The translations under genes were made by a program, and so were the position numbers. Below, piece by piece: positions 1-11,500 of a stretch of 64,000 bases of DNA. The DNA is taken from assembly GCA_017979445.1 (NCBI GenBank), contig CM030711.1:5363221-5427220 (forward strand). The letters are read 5' to 3'. This DNA is from Akebia trifoliata. Its lineage: Eukaryota; Streptophyta; Magnoliopsida; Ranunculales; Lardizabalaceae. Each line of letters opens with the position of its first letter. Position 1 is the first letter of the stretch. Under the pieces are notes generated by a model. That model was not told the DNA's origin and made no database searches. It was given only the letters and a program-made list of their open reading frames with translations.

Positions 1-330
1 TAAATCCATATCAAGCTTTGGTGATGGAGGAGAATTCGGATGAAGAATCTGTAACAGTGGAGAATCAGGGATTGAGAGGTATTAAATGGTGATCGGTGCT
101 GAAGAGATTGATGCATGAGTGACCAATTCTGAACGGAAGGAAGGTTTAAGAACAGTGGATTGAGGATGAGAAAATCTTGATTGACACTAAGTCTAGATCA
201 AGAAGATGAATTTCTATTATACTAGTAAAGCATCCAATTTTTATGCTTTCTCCATGTAACTCGTTTTCACAATAATTTTTTTGTCATTATTCTGAATAAA
301 TAAATATGTGAAAGTTGCTAATTTCTCATG
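1..330 (+). other. possible 3' end of a plus-strand gene
   Basis: A frame open from the window edge runs 29 codons to TGA at 90-92. It is followed by AT-rich DNA with an AATAAATA signal near 294-303, as in a plant 3' UTR. The peptide is acidic and I do not recognise it. The open stretch is too short to prove coding, so this is a weak suggestion based on the order stop, then UTR-like DNA, then a poly(A)-type signal. Confidence 0.22.
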
Positions 331-1138
331 TCTTTTCCTTCGAATCTCTTGTGAGGAATGAAGATCGAGTTATTCGAAATAATAGATCTCATATTTCTGT
401 CTTAAATAATTAATTTTTAACAAACATAGGATAGTTAGAATTAAGGTACCAGTCTTGGTCCTGGAAATTGAATCAAAATATGGAGAGGCCCGTTTATGGC
501 CGTTTGAAAGATTCGGCCTTTCTATCATTGCACATTAGTGTTTTGGCACCAAGTATCTAAATTACCAGATTATTGGGCATCCTTCAACATTTGTATTTGA
601 TCAATTATGATTTATACTCATTTACTAGATCCAAGCTTATATCATAAAAAGATAAAAAGTAAAATTGATTCTTGATTCTTAATTAAGATCTTAGTCAAAA
701 AATTCTTCAAACCATTTTAAAAAATTCGTAAAATTTTCTCTAAATGAGGGACTAGATGATTTAATCGACTTTAATTTATTAATCCCGGAATATTTTAACC
801 TTTTTACTCTTCGCCTTAATTTTGTTCACTTCAATATTCAAATCTTAAGAACAAGATGGACTTTTTTTGGAAGTTGAAGATGATGGGTTTTGGTAAGAAA
901 CCCAAAATACATCATTGTAAATTTCCTGAAATATCTCTAATACTTTTCAAAATCTATTCAAAGTTACCAATTGATCCCAGCCGAATATTTATTGAATCCA
1001 AACTCTATTACTATGGTAAATATATGGTATTAATGAAATACTAAAACAATGTCGATGGTCTCATGGATAAAATTCATGAAAAATTCCCAATTGTGTGGTG
1101 CTGGTTTAACAAACAAAACTCCTAAAGTGGAAGAAACC
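331..1138. other. intergenic, nothing recognised
   Basis: AT-rich sequence. Two plus-strand frames of about 60 codons (856-1044 and 1049-1240) have no recognisable domain and the second runs into an inverted-repeat element, so I treat them as chance frames. Confidence 0.5.
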
Positions 1139-1411
1139 ATCATTGTTCATCACAAATGGAAAGTTGTGACAGAGGATATTCTAGAATATTTATTGATGTT
1201 TAGAATATATCAATTAGGATATTCTAGAATATTATATTAGACTAGTTTTCATATATCTTAGATGATGTAATCTATATAAATATCCATTAAAGCTAAATAA
1301 GGTATTTATAAAGAGTGCATTATCTTGGATGATATATTCTAAGTATCAATAAATATTCTAGAATATCCTCCCTGACAACCTTCCATTTGTGATGAAATAC
1401 ACTAACAATGA
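1139..1411. mobile_element. inverted-repeat (foldback/MITE-like) element
   Basis: The arm at about 1139-1212 reappears as an imperfect reverse complement at about 1338-1411. Both arms carry a CATCACAAATGGAA block followed by GATATTCTAGAATATTTATTGAT. The arms are about 75 bp, the whole element about 270 bp, and there is no coding capacity. I cannot define a clean target duplication, so the family is unknown. The right arm differs from the left by short indels, which suggests an old insertion. Confidence 0.6.
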
Positions 1412-1499
1412 TACAATGTATCTCATGCACCCTGTACAATACAATGTATCTTATTCTCAAACATTATTTAATCAGATTGAAATCTTCTGGTTATGGGCT

Positions 1500-1745
1500 T
1501 TCCGGATGGTAGAGCTTCTCGGAGGCTGAATGAAATGCTGCGAGGGATAAAAGAAATGCGTGTTTTACTCCATTGAGAGCTTCTCGTATTATTTAGAGAA
1601 GGTATTTCGGTGGCGGCTGCTCTTGCTAAACATGCATCAATCATAAAGTATTGAGCAACAAGTTATTTCTTTAAGATTTTTCAATTGCCTTTGATTGCAA
1701 GAAAAAACTATTTTGGTTATGTTACGGGACACCCTTTTTTCAGAT
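1500..1745 (+). pseudogene. LINE RNase H-like remnant
   Basis: Broken frames resemble the C-terminal RNase H-like domain of plant L1-type LINEs. A stretch reading FREG, then an AAALAKHAS-like block, then YFF...LP...R follows the usual order of this domain. Stops interrupt it, so it is a decayed fragment. The assignment rests on pattern only. Confidence 0.38.
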
Positions 1746-2031
1746 CCATTTATATAAAATCTTGTTTGCTTAACACACACCAAAAACCTCAAAAACAAAA
1801 TACAAAAAAAATGTCATAAGAACACTTTCTATGAAACACCAATGCAAAGTATTTGATATATAAAAATCAACTCAACGTTCAATACCTAATGAGGATTTCT
1901 TTACAAAACCAATTGATTGCAAAATGGAACAATGGAATGAAAATAAATAAATTGAATAGACAGAGTTTCTAATGAAGACATAGTTGCGCACAAAACACTT
2001 TTTCAGAATTTCACTTTCATATATTGCTTGG

Positions 2032-2840
2032 CTAGAATAGTGCCTGAAGATGATCAACTATGTTCTTATCAACTTGAAAGGCCTTGGTGAGAACTTCAGC
2101 TGGGATGGGTGGGTTCGATCCGAACACAGCATTATCTATAGTGATGACACCAGGATTCTGACTGCTAAACGAAGCAATTGCAACCGCATTTCCATATCCA
2201 ACATTGCGCTGGAAGTGAATGAGGCCAACTGGGAAAACAAATACATCTCCCTTCTGAAGGACCTTGGTAATGAGACGGTTTTCAGGATTGGAGGTGACAA
2301 AGCCAACATAAAGGGTGCCTTCGAGAACCGTCAGGACCTCACTTGCACGAGGGTGTGTGTGTGGAGGGTTAACACCCCACGGTGCATAGTCTATGCGTGC
2401 CATAGAGATTCCAAGAGTGTTGAGTCCAGGTATCTGAGCTACAATTACTGGGGTGACCCTGAATCCTCGAGAGTTTGATGTGTTTCCCTTTATGTGGAGC
2501 CCTGCAAAGAAGAAATCATTGGCCTGCACGAGCTTTGGGTCCTTGCAGACCTTACCATTCACCAGGGCTGCAAAGAACCGTAGAATTAATAAGTGAAAAA
2601 TGAATACTAGTTACTGGCATGATTAAGTAAAAATAAAAACCAATATAAACCCATTAACAATAAACTTCGAGGAAAAAAAAAGAATTAACCATTGTGCTTC
2701 GTGCAACTATGAAAGGATGATAGCATACCAGAGCTAGTAGGATCTGCGACGCAGAAGTCCTGCAATGGACTAGGCTCAAAGGCAAAGGCAAGAGAGGAAG
2801 TGAAAGCTAGCAGTACCAATAAGAGAATATGGTTTGCCAT
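2032..2840 (-). CDS. germin-like protein, copy 1 (GLP1)
   Basis: A secreted cupin of the germin-like family. Such proteins are usually apoplastic Mn-binding oligomers, some with superoxide dismutase or oxalate oxidase activity; which applies here is unknown. Exon 1 is 2840-2729 and exon 2 is 2567-2032, joined by a 161-bp GT-AG intron in phase 1, giving 215 residues, the usual germin length. Residues 1 to about 21 form a signal peptide. Cys30 and Cys45 match the conserved disulfide. Germin box 1 supplies His107, His109 and Glu114, and box 2 supplies His155, so all four metal ligands are present. An N-glycosylation site lies at Asn66. The start is the first ATG after a TATA box and matches both other copies. 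This copy is intact but the most divergent of the three, for example near residues 71-79. It is divergently oriented to GLP2 and GLP3. Confidence 0.95.
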
Positions 2841-2944
2841 ATCTGAACTCTCTTTTCTATTGTGTGTAGTAAAGCTTGAGCAAAGAAACCTAAAAAAAGA
2901 AAGGGAAGGAGCTGGAGTTAGGAAAGAAGCATGGTTTGTACATT

Positions 2945-3050
2945 CTATATAATGGGGTAGTCGATATAGAGATCTGCAAGCAATGAATAAATTTGTAGTT
3001 AGATGGCCGTCTAGAGACATTGACTAGGTCTTAGTTTCTTCAATTCAACC
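2945..3050 (-). promoter_or_regulatory. GLP1 promoter: TATA box and shared block
   Basis: Read on the minus strand, a TATATAG box lies at 2951-2945, about 105 bp before the ATG. A block at about 3050-3001 reads GAAACTAAGACCTAGTCAATG, then TAGACGGCCA. The same block occurs upstream of GLP2 and GLP3 at a similar distance. On the opposite strand, AGTCAA is TTGACT, a W-box core of the kind bound by WRKY factors. Function is inferred from conservation among the three copies. Confidence 0.6.
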
Positions 3051-3177
3051 TCTCTAAAAGTGAATACCAATTCATTTGAATCCTAGAATACGTGTGAGAG
3101 AATGACTAAGTCATTATGTATACGTTGACCACATAGTTTAATAAAAGAGCGGTGATGATGCACATGGTCTTAGATGC

Positions 3178-3266
3178 TGCTGACGTGACAAGGACACATG
3201 ATCATATATCCTTTTCATCAGGAAACACAGGTAAAGATGTGCGGCCTGTGCCATTGCCACGTCAGC
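3178..3266. mobile_element. palindromic MITE (CCATAGAT family), short member
   Basis: A hairpin whose ends read GCTGACGTG...CAAGGACACA and TGTGCCATTGCCACGTCAGC. The layout matches the other family members nearby: GACGTGGCA-type arms around a short AT-rich loop. It is noncoding and lies about 340 bp upstream of the GLP1 start codon. Confidence 0.5.
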
Positions 3267-3338
3267 CACATACATGCATAAATATATATATATATACATT
3301 TGGAGAGCCGGCATGATTGAATAAGGGATAATTACATC

Positions 3339-3561
3339 TGATAATCTGACTACACTACGTGGCACACTCAATTAACTCTCCTGACGTGCAAGTTCGGGAA
3401 CTGTAGATCTGTAGACATCAGGATTCACAACTGCACTTCCAATACATAAAAAAAGTGTATCCCAAGGGAACTGTGTATCCCGAGAGGTAAAGATCTACGG
3501 TTCCAAACTTATCACATCAGGAAAGTTTATTGAGGGTGCCATGTGGGTACTCTGATTATCA
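3339..3561. mobile_element. palindromic MITE (CCATAGAT family)
   Basis: Imperfect terminal inverted repeats of about 70 bp start TGATAATC and end GATTATCA. Each arm carries an ACGTGGCA or ATGTGGCA-type block and ends in a GTAGATC motif (reading GATCTACGG in the right arm). The loop contains GTATCCCAAGGGAA and GTATCCCGAGAGG. Noncoding. Confidence 0.65.
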
Positions 3562-4182
3562 CGACTCGGAGCTAGGGACCCAAACCAGAGAGCCTAGATT
3601 AATGAAATCGACTTATATTGATTTGGTTCCGATTTTACCACAAACAGAACCAAATCAACCGAGTTGTACCCCTAGATTAAACTAGGGAATTAAGGAATGT
3701 GTTATGCATCTTATGATAGGCCAAAAGGGTATAGACTCCTCAAACCAAGGGATCTTCTTCCCCGTTGCACAATTTGTTACTTATCATGATCATTTTAGAC
3801 AACAAAAATATTATTTTATGATACTTGGAATTCACTCAATTGACATGGCATGCAGGGGTAGAGCTAGTAAGGAGCCTGTGAGGGAAATTGAGATAACACT
3901 GTATTTTCAACTAACAGCATGCCCAATTGCCCCCCCCCCCCTCACCTCCCTCCAATTTTTGCACCCCTCCCTCTTCAAATTATTAATATTACATTGCCTC
4001 TTGACTTGGGCCTTCACTCATAGACTAATTGGAAAAGAACTAAAGATCATTTTCTTCAACTTCCAACCAAAAATCTTTGTATTTCTTCTCAAAATCATTC
4101 ATCTTTAAGTTCTTCAACTATATCATTAATTATAGTTTGCCCCCACCACAAAAAAATCATGGCTCCACCCTTGGTGGCATGT

Positions 4183-4245
4183 GCACGGAGCCATAGATTT
4201 GTATCCTCAAGATAAACGAGGAAAATATCTATGGTTTTGTGCGGT
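4183..4245. mobile_element. palindromic MITE core (partial)
   Basis: The family core only: GAGCCATAGATTTGTATCCTC on the left and GAGGAAAATATCTATGGTTTTG on the right, as reverse complements. The outer arms are not clear, so this is a decayed or truncated member. Confidence 0.45.
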
Positions 4246-4458
4246 TGAGTGAATTTCGAGTTACCTTTTTCGAGTAAATTTATCACAATTCTATTTTATC
4301 TTATATCACCATAGATGGATAACACATCTATGTTGTAAAATTCGAACATATATTTAGGATTTGTAAAAGAATCTCTTAAATTATAAATATAGATAATTAT
4401 TATTTTTTATGGGTAAGCATTGAGGTTGTTGGGATCTCACCCTATATTAAAAGAAGAA

Positions 4459-4654
4459 TGATTTTTTGACACCCGCTTTGACATACTCTCCCGTACCCCC
4501 CAACATGGCATGTGCTAGTACCATAGATTTTTCCTCGGGATACACAACTACACATATTTATGGGAGTGTACAATTGTGTATTATGAGAAAAAAGTCTATG
4601 GTTCCAGCCCATGCAACGTTAGGAGCCTATGTCAAAGGGGGCATCAGAAAATCA
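4459..4654. mobile_element. palindromic MITE (CCATAGAT family)
   Basis: Arms begin TGATTTTTTGACACCC and end GGGGGCATCAGAAAATCA. Inner arms carry GTACCATAGATTTTTCCTC and its partner AAAAGTCTATGGTTCCAG. It is about 196 bp and noncoding, 30 bp from the next member. Confidence 0.68.
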
Positions 4655-4683
4655 CGACTCATATTAAAATTCCTTTTAGAATC

Positions 4684-4847
4684 ATGATTTTCTGACTCGA
4701 AAATTTTCACTCGCTTTGTAAGTGGCAAGGGCACATAATCATAAATCTTTTTCTTCGAGATACTCAAGGAAAACGATCAACGGTTTTATGCTCTTGCCAC
4801 GTCAGCCAAGCACATACATAGTGAAAATTTTCGAGTCAGAAAATCAT
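4684..4847. mobile_element. palindromic MITE with perfect 28-bp TIRs
   Basis: The outer 28 bases (4684-4711 and 4820-4847) are perfect reverse complements, starting ATGATTTTCTGACTCGAAAA. Inside, AGTGGCAAGGGCACATAATCAT pairs with a CTCTTGCCACGTCAG arm. The element is 164 bp. The perfect arms make it probably the youngest member in the cluster. Confidence 0.75.
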
Positions 4848-4919
4848 TAGTGTTCCTTTATAAATACAAGAATTATTTCTTTCAGTAAGAATTGACAATT
4901 CAAATTTATTTTTGATTAG

Positions 4920-5130
4920 TGATAATTTGACTCCCCCACGTGTACTCAAAATACTCTCTTGAAGTGGCATGTACTAGAACCACAGATTTTATGCCTCGGG
5001 ATACACGTATGCACATCCCCATGAATATATGCAGTTGTGTATCCCAAGGAAAAAAGTTTATGGTTCTAGCACATGACACATCAGGAGATAGAGTATATTA
5101 AGTATGCCACATGTGGGTGTCAGAAAATCA
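4920..5130. mobile_element. palindromic MITE (CCATAGAT family)
   Basis: Arms begin TGATAATTTGACTCCCCCAC and end with a GTGGGTGTCAGAAAATCA block. The inner core has GAACCACAGATTTTATGCCTC and its partner AAAAGTTTATGGTTCTAG. The element is 211 bp and noncoding. Confidence 0.62.
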
Positions 5131-5308
5131 TTAGTCTTTAATTTTTCATGGTCAGTAAGTTAGGGTGTTAACGTCCCCACCCTAATATTTAGATCAATTA
5201 CCTTAAATTGTTGCAACATACATCATCAAGCAAAACTCCTGCCAATTCACCTGGAATGCATGGCATTACAAGCAAGAAACAAAAAAAATAAAATCAATGA
5301 AACCTCTT

Positions 5309-5730
5309 TTATTTTGTCAAAGAATTTGCCGCCCTATCTGCTTCTCTTGAGAAGAAGTCAAAGTTACTTGTTTACATCTACCCTTCACACTCCAATATAT
5401 AGCAGAATTTAACTCCATTCTTGGTATAATTTGCACATTGATTTTTTCTTTTAATGTTAAAATAAATAAAAATAAAAATTGATACTTGAAGGTACTCCCT
5501 CAAACTTGGACTTTAGTTTTATAATTCTACTAACCATGCAGGTTCAATCTTCCCCAATATGAAATTAATGGCAATTTCTGAATCAGAAACTATAATAAGG
5601 TTCGCAAGATTCCTTCCTTGCAAAAATTCTGATCCATCTAGATTAGCCTGTAATTCTACTATTGACACCAATTGCTGAACTTGCCCCATAAGCTGCTCTG
5701 TAAAACCTCCCTAGATGGTCTCGGATTATC
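5309..5730 (-). pseudogene. LINE RNase H-like remnant
   Basis: On the minus strand, broken frames match the RNase H-like tail of plant LINEs. ELQANLDG near 5650-5630 precedes NLIIVSDSEIAINFILGKIEP, and READRAANSLTK, followed by a stop, lies at 5345-5308. The order E..L, then SDS, then READ..A corresponds to the active-site blocks of this domain. Stops interrupt the upstream part. A decayed fragment, similar to the one at 1500-1745 but in the opposite orientation. Confidence 0.55.
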
Positions 5731-7672
5731 TAGCCATAGCAACCCTTATCGTTTTGCATGGCTCCATATCCTTATTGCCTTCAAATTTATAATAATCTTT
5801 TTATATATAAATCATGCACCACCAGTTGTCGCGTGTGGTATTCTATACTTAACCACACAGGATCAACTTATGGGTGATCAAGACCTAGAAAGTTGTTTCT
5901 AAGGCCCTATTTACAGACACTTTAAGGTTTAATCATACACTAAATCTCTTAAATAGACATAATTCATGGATAGTCCATGTTTATTATTATTTTTTAATAA
6001 ATTATGATTTTTTTTGTCTAATTTTGATTATTTATTTGTCATAAGTCAAAGTCACAAGATTCAAAAAGATGAAACAAGATAATTGAATAATACATTACAA
6101 TCCAGGACCCAAGATAAGATCATGGACCAAAACCCAGACGCATTGAGCCCACAAGAGTCGTGGCACAGTGATGTCGACAGAAAATGCATCGAGATCTGTG
6201 CAATGTAATGATAGCTTAATTTGTTACATAACAGAATAGGGTTCAAATTTTTTTGTAAAACACGAAAAAATTTCGAATTTATGAAATCCTAATCTGGTCT
6301 TTATAAATAAGAGACCAGACAAGAGCCATACGCCATCTTCTCCAATCTGATAGGATCTCTTCTTTTCAGCTTTTAGTTTTTGGGTTTAATTTCTTATTCA
6401 AGTTTTATAAGCAGAAGAGTTCCTGCCAGTTTTTAGATCAAGAGTCAATAAAGAGCAATTTTTTTCTTTTCTCATCTCTCTCTTTTATTTTCAATTTATT
6501 GCTTCTTCTTTTTTCTTGTAATGATCTATGGCTAAACCTCTACTAGAGAGGTCGATGAAGCCTGAGCAAGATTATCTTAAATATTTTAATTTTTTTTATT
6601 TGTGCTTCATTGTCTAATTTTGATATTATTTTGTTAAATAGGGATCATCAGATCTAATATTTGTTTTTCTAATTTTGATAATTAAGATTAGATAAGTTCA
6701 AGTTAAAATATGCCTTGTTAGGGATATTATATTTAATACTTTGATTTCATCTTATTAAATCCAATCACAGAGATTCAAACTTAGTATTTAGATTTAACGG
6801 ATTTAATCTTCCGATCTAATAACATTAGATTGTTGATTGGATCGAGAGAACAAAAGGACAAATAAGCTAATGAGATGAGTTGTTCTTGGTGGATTCAACT
6901 GATATAATCATTTACATTGTGATTTTATTTCATATTTATTTTTGTTAATTTAAGTTAGTTTTATTCAATTTTCTTTAATTACTTTGAATTGTCATAATTT
7001 TAAGTCAGAAATTGTGGATCAACGTTGTCTCTATGGATTGATCCTTGCTTACCAAGACTTATTATCTTGTTTTTTATTTTTATTGATAATCACCGAACAA
7101 TGGGCATGCTTGGAATGGAGGAGAACCCTCTTTTTAAAAATTGGTAATACCTCACAGTGTAGAAATCCTTTGTTTTAGACTTGTGAAAGATTGCTTCTTC
7201 TAAAGTGTTTGAGATCTCATGGGGATCTACTATTGCCATAAATTCACTCTTTGCTTCTTTTAATATAGAGAAGGCACTAATGAGGCTAGTAACAAGCTGG
7301 ACAGTGATTTTCCAGTTACTGTACATATTCTATATTTTTAACTACCTAAGTTGCTTCCATCTGGAGTAATTGTGTATGGTGGAGATTTAATGGTTTCATC
7401 AAATAGTGAGGATTGATACTAGTCTATGAAGAGAAGAAGAATAAGAAGAAGCTGATTTGGCCAAAATACATAATATTGTTGGTATTTGGTTTTATAGAGA
7501 TCATATTGAAAGGGAAGTGTGTCAATCATTTAACACAATGAGAAAGCAGCATAGATAAGAAAGAAGGCTAAGATTACAATGGCGCACCAAGTTCACAGGG
7601 TGCATGTGGTAACATATAGTTCTGGGATCAAATTCAAGACATGAAATTTTTTACCTTCATTATTATTATTGT
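5731..7672. other. intergenic, probable old LTR-element debris
   Basis: No intact gene. Around 6290-6480 a TATAAATA box and a CT-rich leader look like the transcribed part of an LTR. A sequence near 7010-7060 resembles the ends of plant Ty3-type elements. Neither is paired with a second copy here, so no element is called. A minus-strand frame at 7326-7090 shares a peptide pattern with plus-strand DNA near 18200 (see findings). Confidence 0.35.
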
Positions 7673-7856
7673 TTGAATAATTCTGGAGTGACCTAAAGTT
7701 GACCTCTATTTACACTTTGCTGACGTGGAAGTGTGTATGGAACCATAGATACTTTTCTTTGAGATACAAGTGAAAAACATCTATGGTTGTGTGCGCACCT
7801 CCATGTCAACAAAGTGTGAATTGAGGTCAATCTTGAGGCCACTCTAGCACGACTCA
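7673..7856. mobile_element. palindromic MITE (CCATAGAT family)
   Basis: The left arm GGAGTGACCTAAAGTTGACCTC pairs with a right arm reading GAGGTCAATCTTGAGGCCACTC. Inner arms carry TGACGTGGAAGTGTG and GGAACCATAGAT with their complements. It is about 184 bp and has the same outer arms as the copies at 22717 and 55971. Confidence 0.7.
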
Positions 7857-8143
7857 TTTTTTTGTAAACTTCATCATTATTGAATTTGAGTCATGATAAA
7901 TGGCTAAAAAAGCATGAAGATCTGTTAAGAGAAAATCTTTTCTTCTTAAGCAAAAAAATAAAATAAAATAAATCCTATTTTATTTTATCTCGACCTCCCA
8001 TTTTTTTCCTAGTTCATGCTCTTTGATGAATACTTCTTTCTCTCACAAGATCTTCAAATATCCCTCCATTGGATACAATTTTCAATATTAGAGACCCTTA
8101 CATATATGGCTTCTAATTGGTCTAACCTTTCATACGATCTTCT

Positions 8144-8511
8144 TGTTGAAATAATAAACTTGATTTATTATAGTTTGTCTCTAGAGTTTCTAGAATTTTC
8201 TTGTAATTGCTAGAGTTTCTAGAATTATCTTGTAATTGCTAGAGTTTCTAGAATTTTCTTTTATTTACTAGAGTCACTAGAAATACTCTTGTATTTTCTA
8301 GAAACACTCATTTATTAATTGGTATATAGGAAGTATCTAGAATAATCTAAGTTATTTAATGGTGTATCTAGAATTGTCCATAGAGTCCTATAAATAGAGA
8401 TGTTCTCCCACCATTTTGTATCAACCAAAAAAAGATCAAGTTGAGTTCAATAATAAAAAACCTCTTCCATCCAAAAATTATTCTCTCCAATCTTCCCTTT
8501 AATTCCCAACA
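8144..8511 (+). repeat. 5' LTR of the copia element
   Basis: 368 bp. It contains a TATAAATA box near 8390 and several TCTAGAATTTTCTTGTAATTG units. It holds one more 29-bp copy of that unit (CTTGTAATTGCTAGAGTTTCTAGAATTA-like) than the 3' LTR. Confidence 0.93.
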
Positions 8512-8514
8512 AAG

Positions 8515-8527
8515 TGGTATCAGAGCC
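8515..8527 (+). promoter_or_regulatory. tRNA primer-binding site
   Basis: TGGTATCAGAGCC, three bases after the 5' LTR, is the usual primer-binding site complementary to initiator methionine tRNA in plant copia elements. Confidence 0.9.
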
Positions 8528-8543
8528 AGGTTCGTGAAGAAAA

Positions 8544-11500
8544 ATGGCAAGTGGAGGAATGGTCCCCTTCCAAGTTACAATGCTCACCAAGAGCAACTAT
8601 GACAATTGGAGTATCAAGATGAAGGCGCTACTAGGAGCTCAAGATGTGTGGGAAGTTGTCGAGAAAGGCCATAAGGAGCAAGACGATGTTGCTCTTTCCC
8701 AAACCCAACGGGAAGCCTTAAGGGATTCAAGAAAGAGAGACAAGAAAGCTTTTTATCTCATCTATCAAGCAGTAGATGAAGATGCATTCGAGAAGATCTC
8801 AAATGCAACTACGGCCAAAGAAGCGTGGGAGAAGCTTCAAACTTGCAACAAAGGAGTCGAGCAAGTTAAAAAGATTCGTCTTCAAACTCTTAGAGGTGAG
8901 TTCGAACTTTTATTCATGGAGGAATCTGAATTAATTTCTGATTATTTTGCTAGAGTATTGGCCATTGTTAATCAATTAAGAAGAAATGGTGAAGATATTA
9001 GTGAAGTGAAAGTTATGGAGAAAATTCTTCGTACTCTGAATCCAAATTTTGAATTCATTGCTACGAACATTGAAGAAAATAAAAATTTAGAAACCATGAC
9101 CGTTGAGCAACTCATGGGTTCTTTACAAGCCTATGAGGAAAAGCAAAAGAGGAAAAAGAAGCAAAAGGAGACTATAGAGTAACTACTACAACTCAACTTG
9201 AAGGAAGAAAATTTTAGAAATAATAGAAATCAAAGAGGAAAAGGACGTGGCCAAGGACGTGGACGTGGACGAGGAAGAGAAGGAAGGGGCGGCTTCAACA
9301 ACAACTTCAACAATTCCAACAACTCTAATAACTTCAACAACGGAGAAAGAAGTCGAAATCCACAAGCAACAAGAGGGCACAGAAGAAGTAACTCATGGTC
9401 AAGGAACGACAAATCTCACATCAAATGCTATAATTGTAATAAGTTCGATCACTATACCTCCGAGTGTAGATTGTCAAGCAAGGTCGAAGAAAAGGCCAAT
9501 TTCATCGAAGATAAAGGTAGAGAAGAAGGTACGTTGCTGCTAATTTGTAAAGACAAAGATGAAGGTCAAGAAAATAGATGGTATCTTGACACCGGCGCTA
9601 GCAATCACATGTGTGGACAAAGAAAAATGTTCATGGAGCCCAATGAAGCGGTAAAAGGGAATGTCTCCTTTGGAGATGAATCAAAAATACCCGTGGAAGG
9701 CAAAGGTAAAATTCTCATACGTTTACAAAATGGAGGCCATCAATTCATCTCAAATTTCTATTTTATGCCCAACATGAAGAATAATATTTTGAGTTTGGGT
9801 CAATTGCTAGAGAAAGGGTATGATATTCACTTAAAAGAAAATAACATTTTCTTAAGAGACAGTAAAAGTAATTTGATTGCCAAGGTGCCCATGTCAAAAA
9901 ATAGAATGTTCCTCTTGAACATTCAATACGATGTTCCAGTATGTCTAAAAGCTTGTTATAATAACTCATCATGGCTATGGCATTTACGTTTTGGACACCT
10001 CAATTTTGGCGGGCTTGAACTTTTGGAAAAGAAGGAGATGGTGAGAGGTCTACCATGCATCAACCAACCCGATCAGCTTTGCGAAGGATGTTTGCTTGGG
10101 AAGCAATCCCGGAGAAGCTTTCCGAAGGAGTCATCATCAAGAGCTACAAAGCCGCTCGAGCTCGTACACACCGATGTTTGTGGACCAATTAAACCAAACT
10201 CTTTTGGTAAAAGTAAATACTTTCTCCTTTTCATTGATGATTTTTCAAGAAAAACGTGGGCTTATTTCCTAAAGGAGAAGTCGGAGGTATTCGAGAATTT
10301 CAAAAAGTTCAAAGCCCTTGTTGAGAAAGAAAGCGATCTTGCTATTAAGGCCATGAGATCTGACCGAGGAGGAGAATTCACATCAAACGAGTTCCAAAAG
10401 TATTGCGAAGATCATGGAATTCGTCGTCCCTTAACGGTGCCGAGATCCCCCCAACAAAATGGAGTGGCAGAGAGGAAGAATCGAACCATACTCAACATGG
10501 CTCGCAGCATGCTCAAGAGCAAAAGAATGCCCAAGGAGTTTTGGGCCGAAGCGGTGGCTTGTGCAGTCTACCTGGCAAATCGCTCTCCAACAAGAAGTGT
10601 GTATGAGAAGACACCACAAGAAACATGGAGTGGAAGAAAGCCCAGAATTTCTCACCTCAAAGTCTTTGGAAGTGTTGCTTATGTTCATGTGCCTGATGAA
10701 AAGAGAACCAAGCTCGACGATAAAAGTGAGAAGTACGTATTCATTGGCTATGACTCAAGATCCAAAGGCTACAAGTTGTACAATCCAATTACCGGGAAAA
10801 TTCTCATTAGTCGTGATGTAGAGTTCAATGAAAAAGATTCTTGGGATTGGAACACACAAGAAGACGAGTATGATTTTCTTCCTTACTTTGAAGAAGAAGA
10901 AGAAATGGAGCAACCGAGGATGGAAGAGACAAGACAAGAACTTCGAGAGCCTACTACTCCACTGATCTCACCAATCGGAAACCTGCATGAAGATTCGTCA
11001 TCAAGTGAAAGTTCTAATGAGAAGACGCCACGCTTAAGAAGCTTACAAGAACTTTATGAGGTAACCGAAAATCAAAATAATATCACTCTTTTGTGTCTCT
11101 TTGGTGATTGTGAACCTCTAAGCTACCAAGAAGCGGTAGAAAACAAGAAATGGAGAGACGCTATGGATGAAGAAATCAATTCAATCACAAAAAACAACAC
11201 ATGGGAGCTAGCTACACTTCCATAAGGACACAAAGCGATCGGAGTAAAATGGGTGTACAAGACGAAAAAGAATGCTAAAGGAGACGTGGAGAGATACAAA
11301 GCAAGATTGGTAGCTAAAGGCTATAGTCAAAGATAAGGCATCGACTATGATGAGGTATTTGCTCCTGTTGCTCGTCTTGAAACCGTTAGATTAATAATTT
11401 CTTTGGCAGTCCAAAATAGATGGAAGATCTACCAAATGGATGTAAAGTCCGCCTTCTTAAATGATTTCCTTGAAGAAGAAGTCTACATCGAGCAACCATT

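Noticed and set aside
1166..1377. Solo copia LTR (TGTGACAG ... CCCTGACA with a TATA-like box)
   Set aside because: The inverted repeat continues past these TG/CA points on both sides, so an inverted-repeat element explains the region better.
2050..2478. Open frame of 142 codons antisense to GLP1, with similar ones antisense to GLP2 and GLP3
   Set aside because: It is the mirror of conserved germin exon 2 codons and appears in all three copies for that reason. No own start context or domain.
10403..10937. Several alternative frames of 60-120 codons on both strands
   Set aside because: They are other-frame readings of the integrase region of the copia element.
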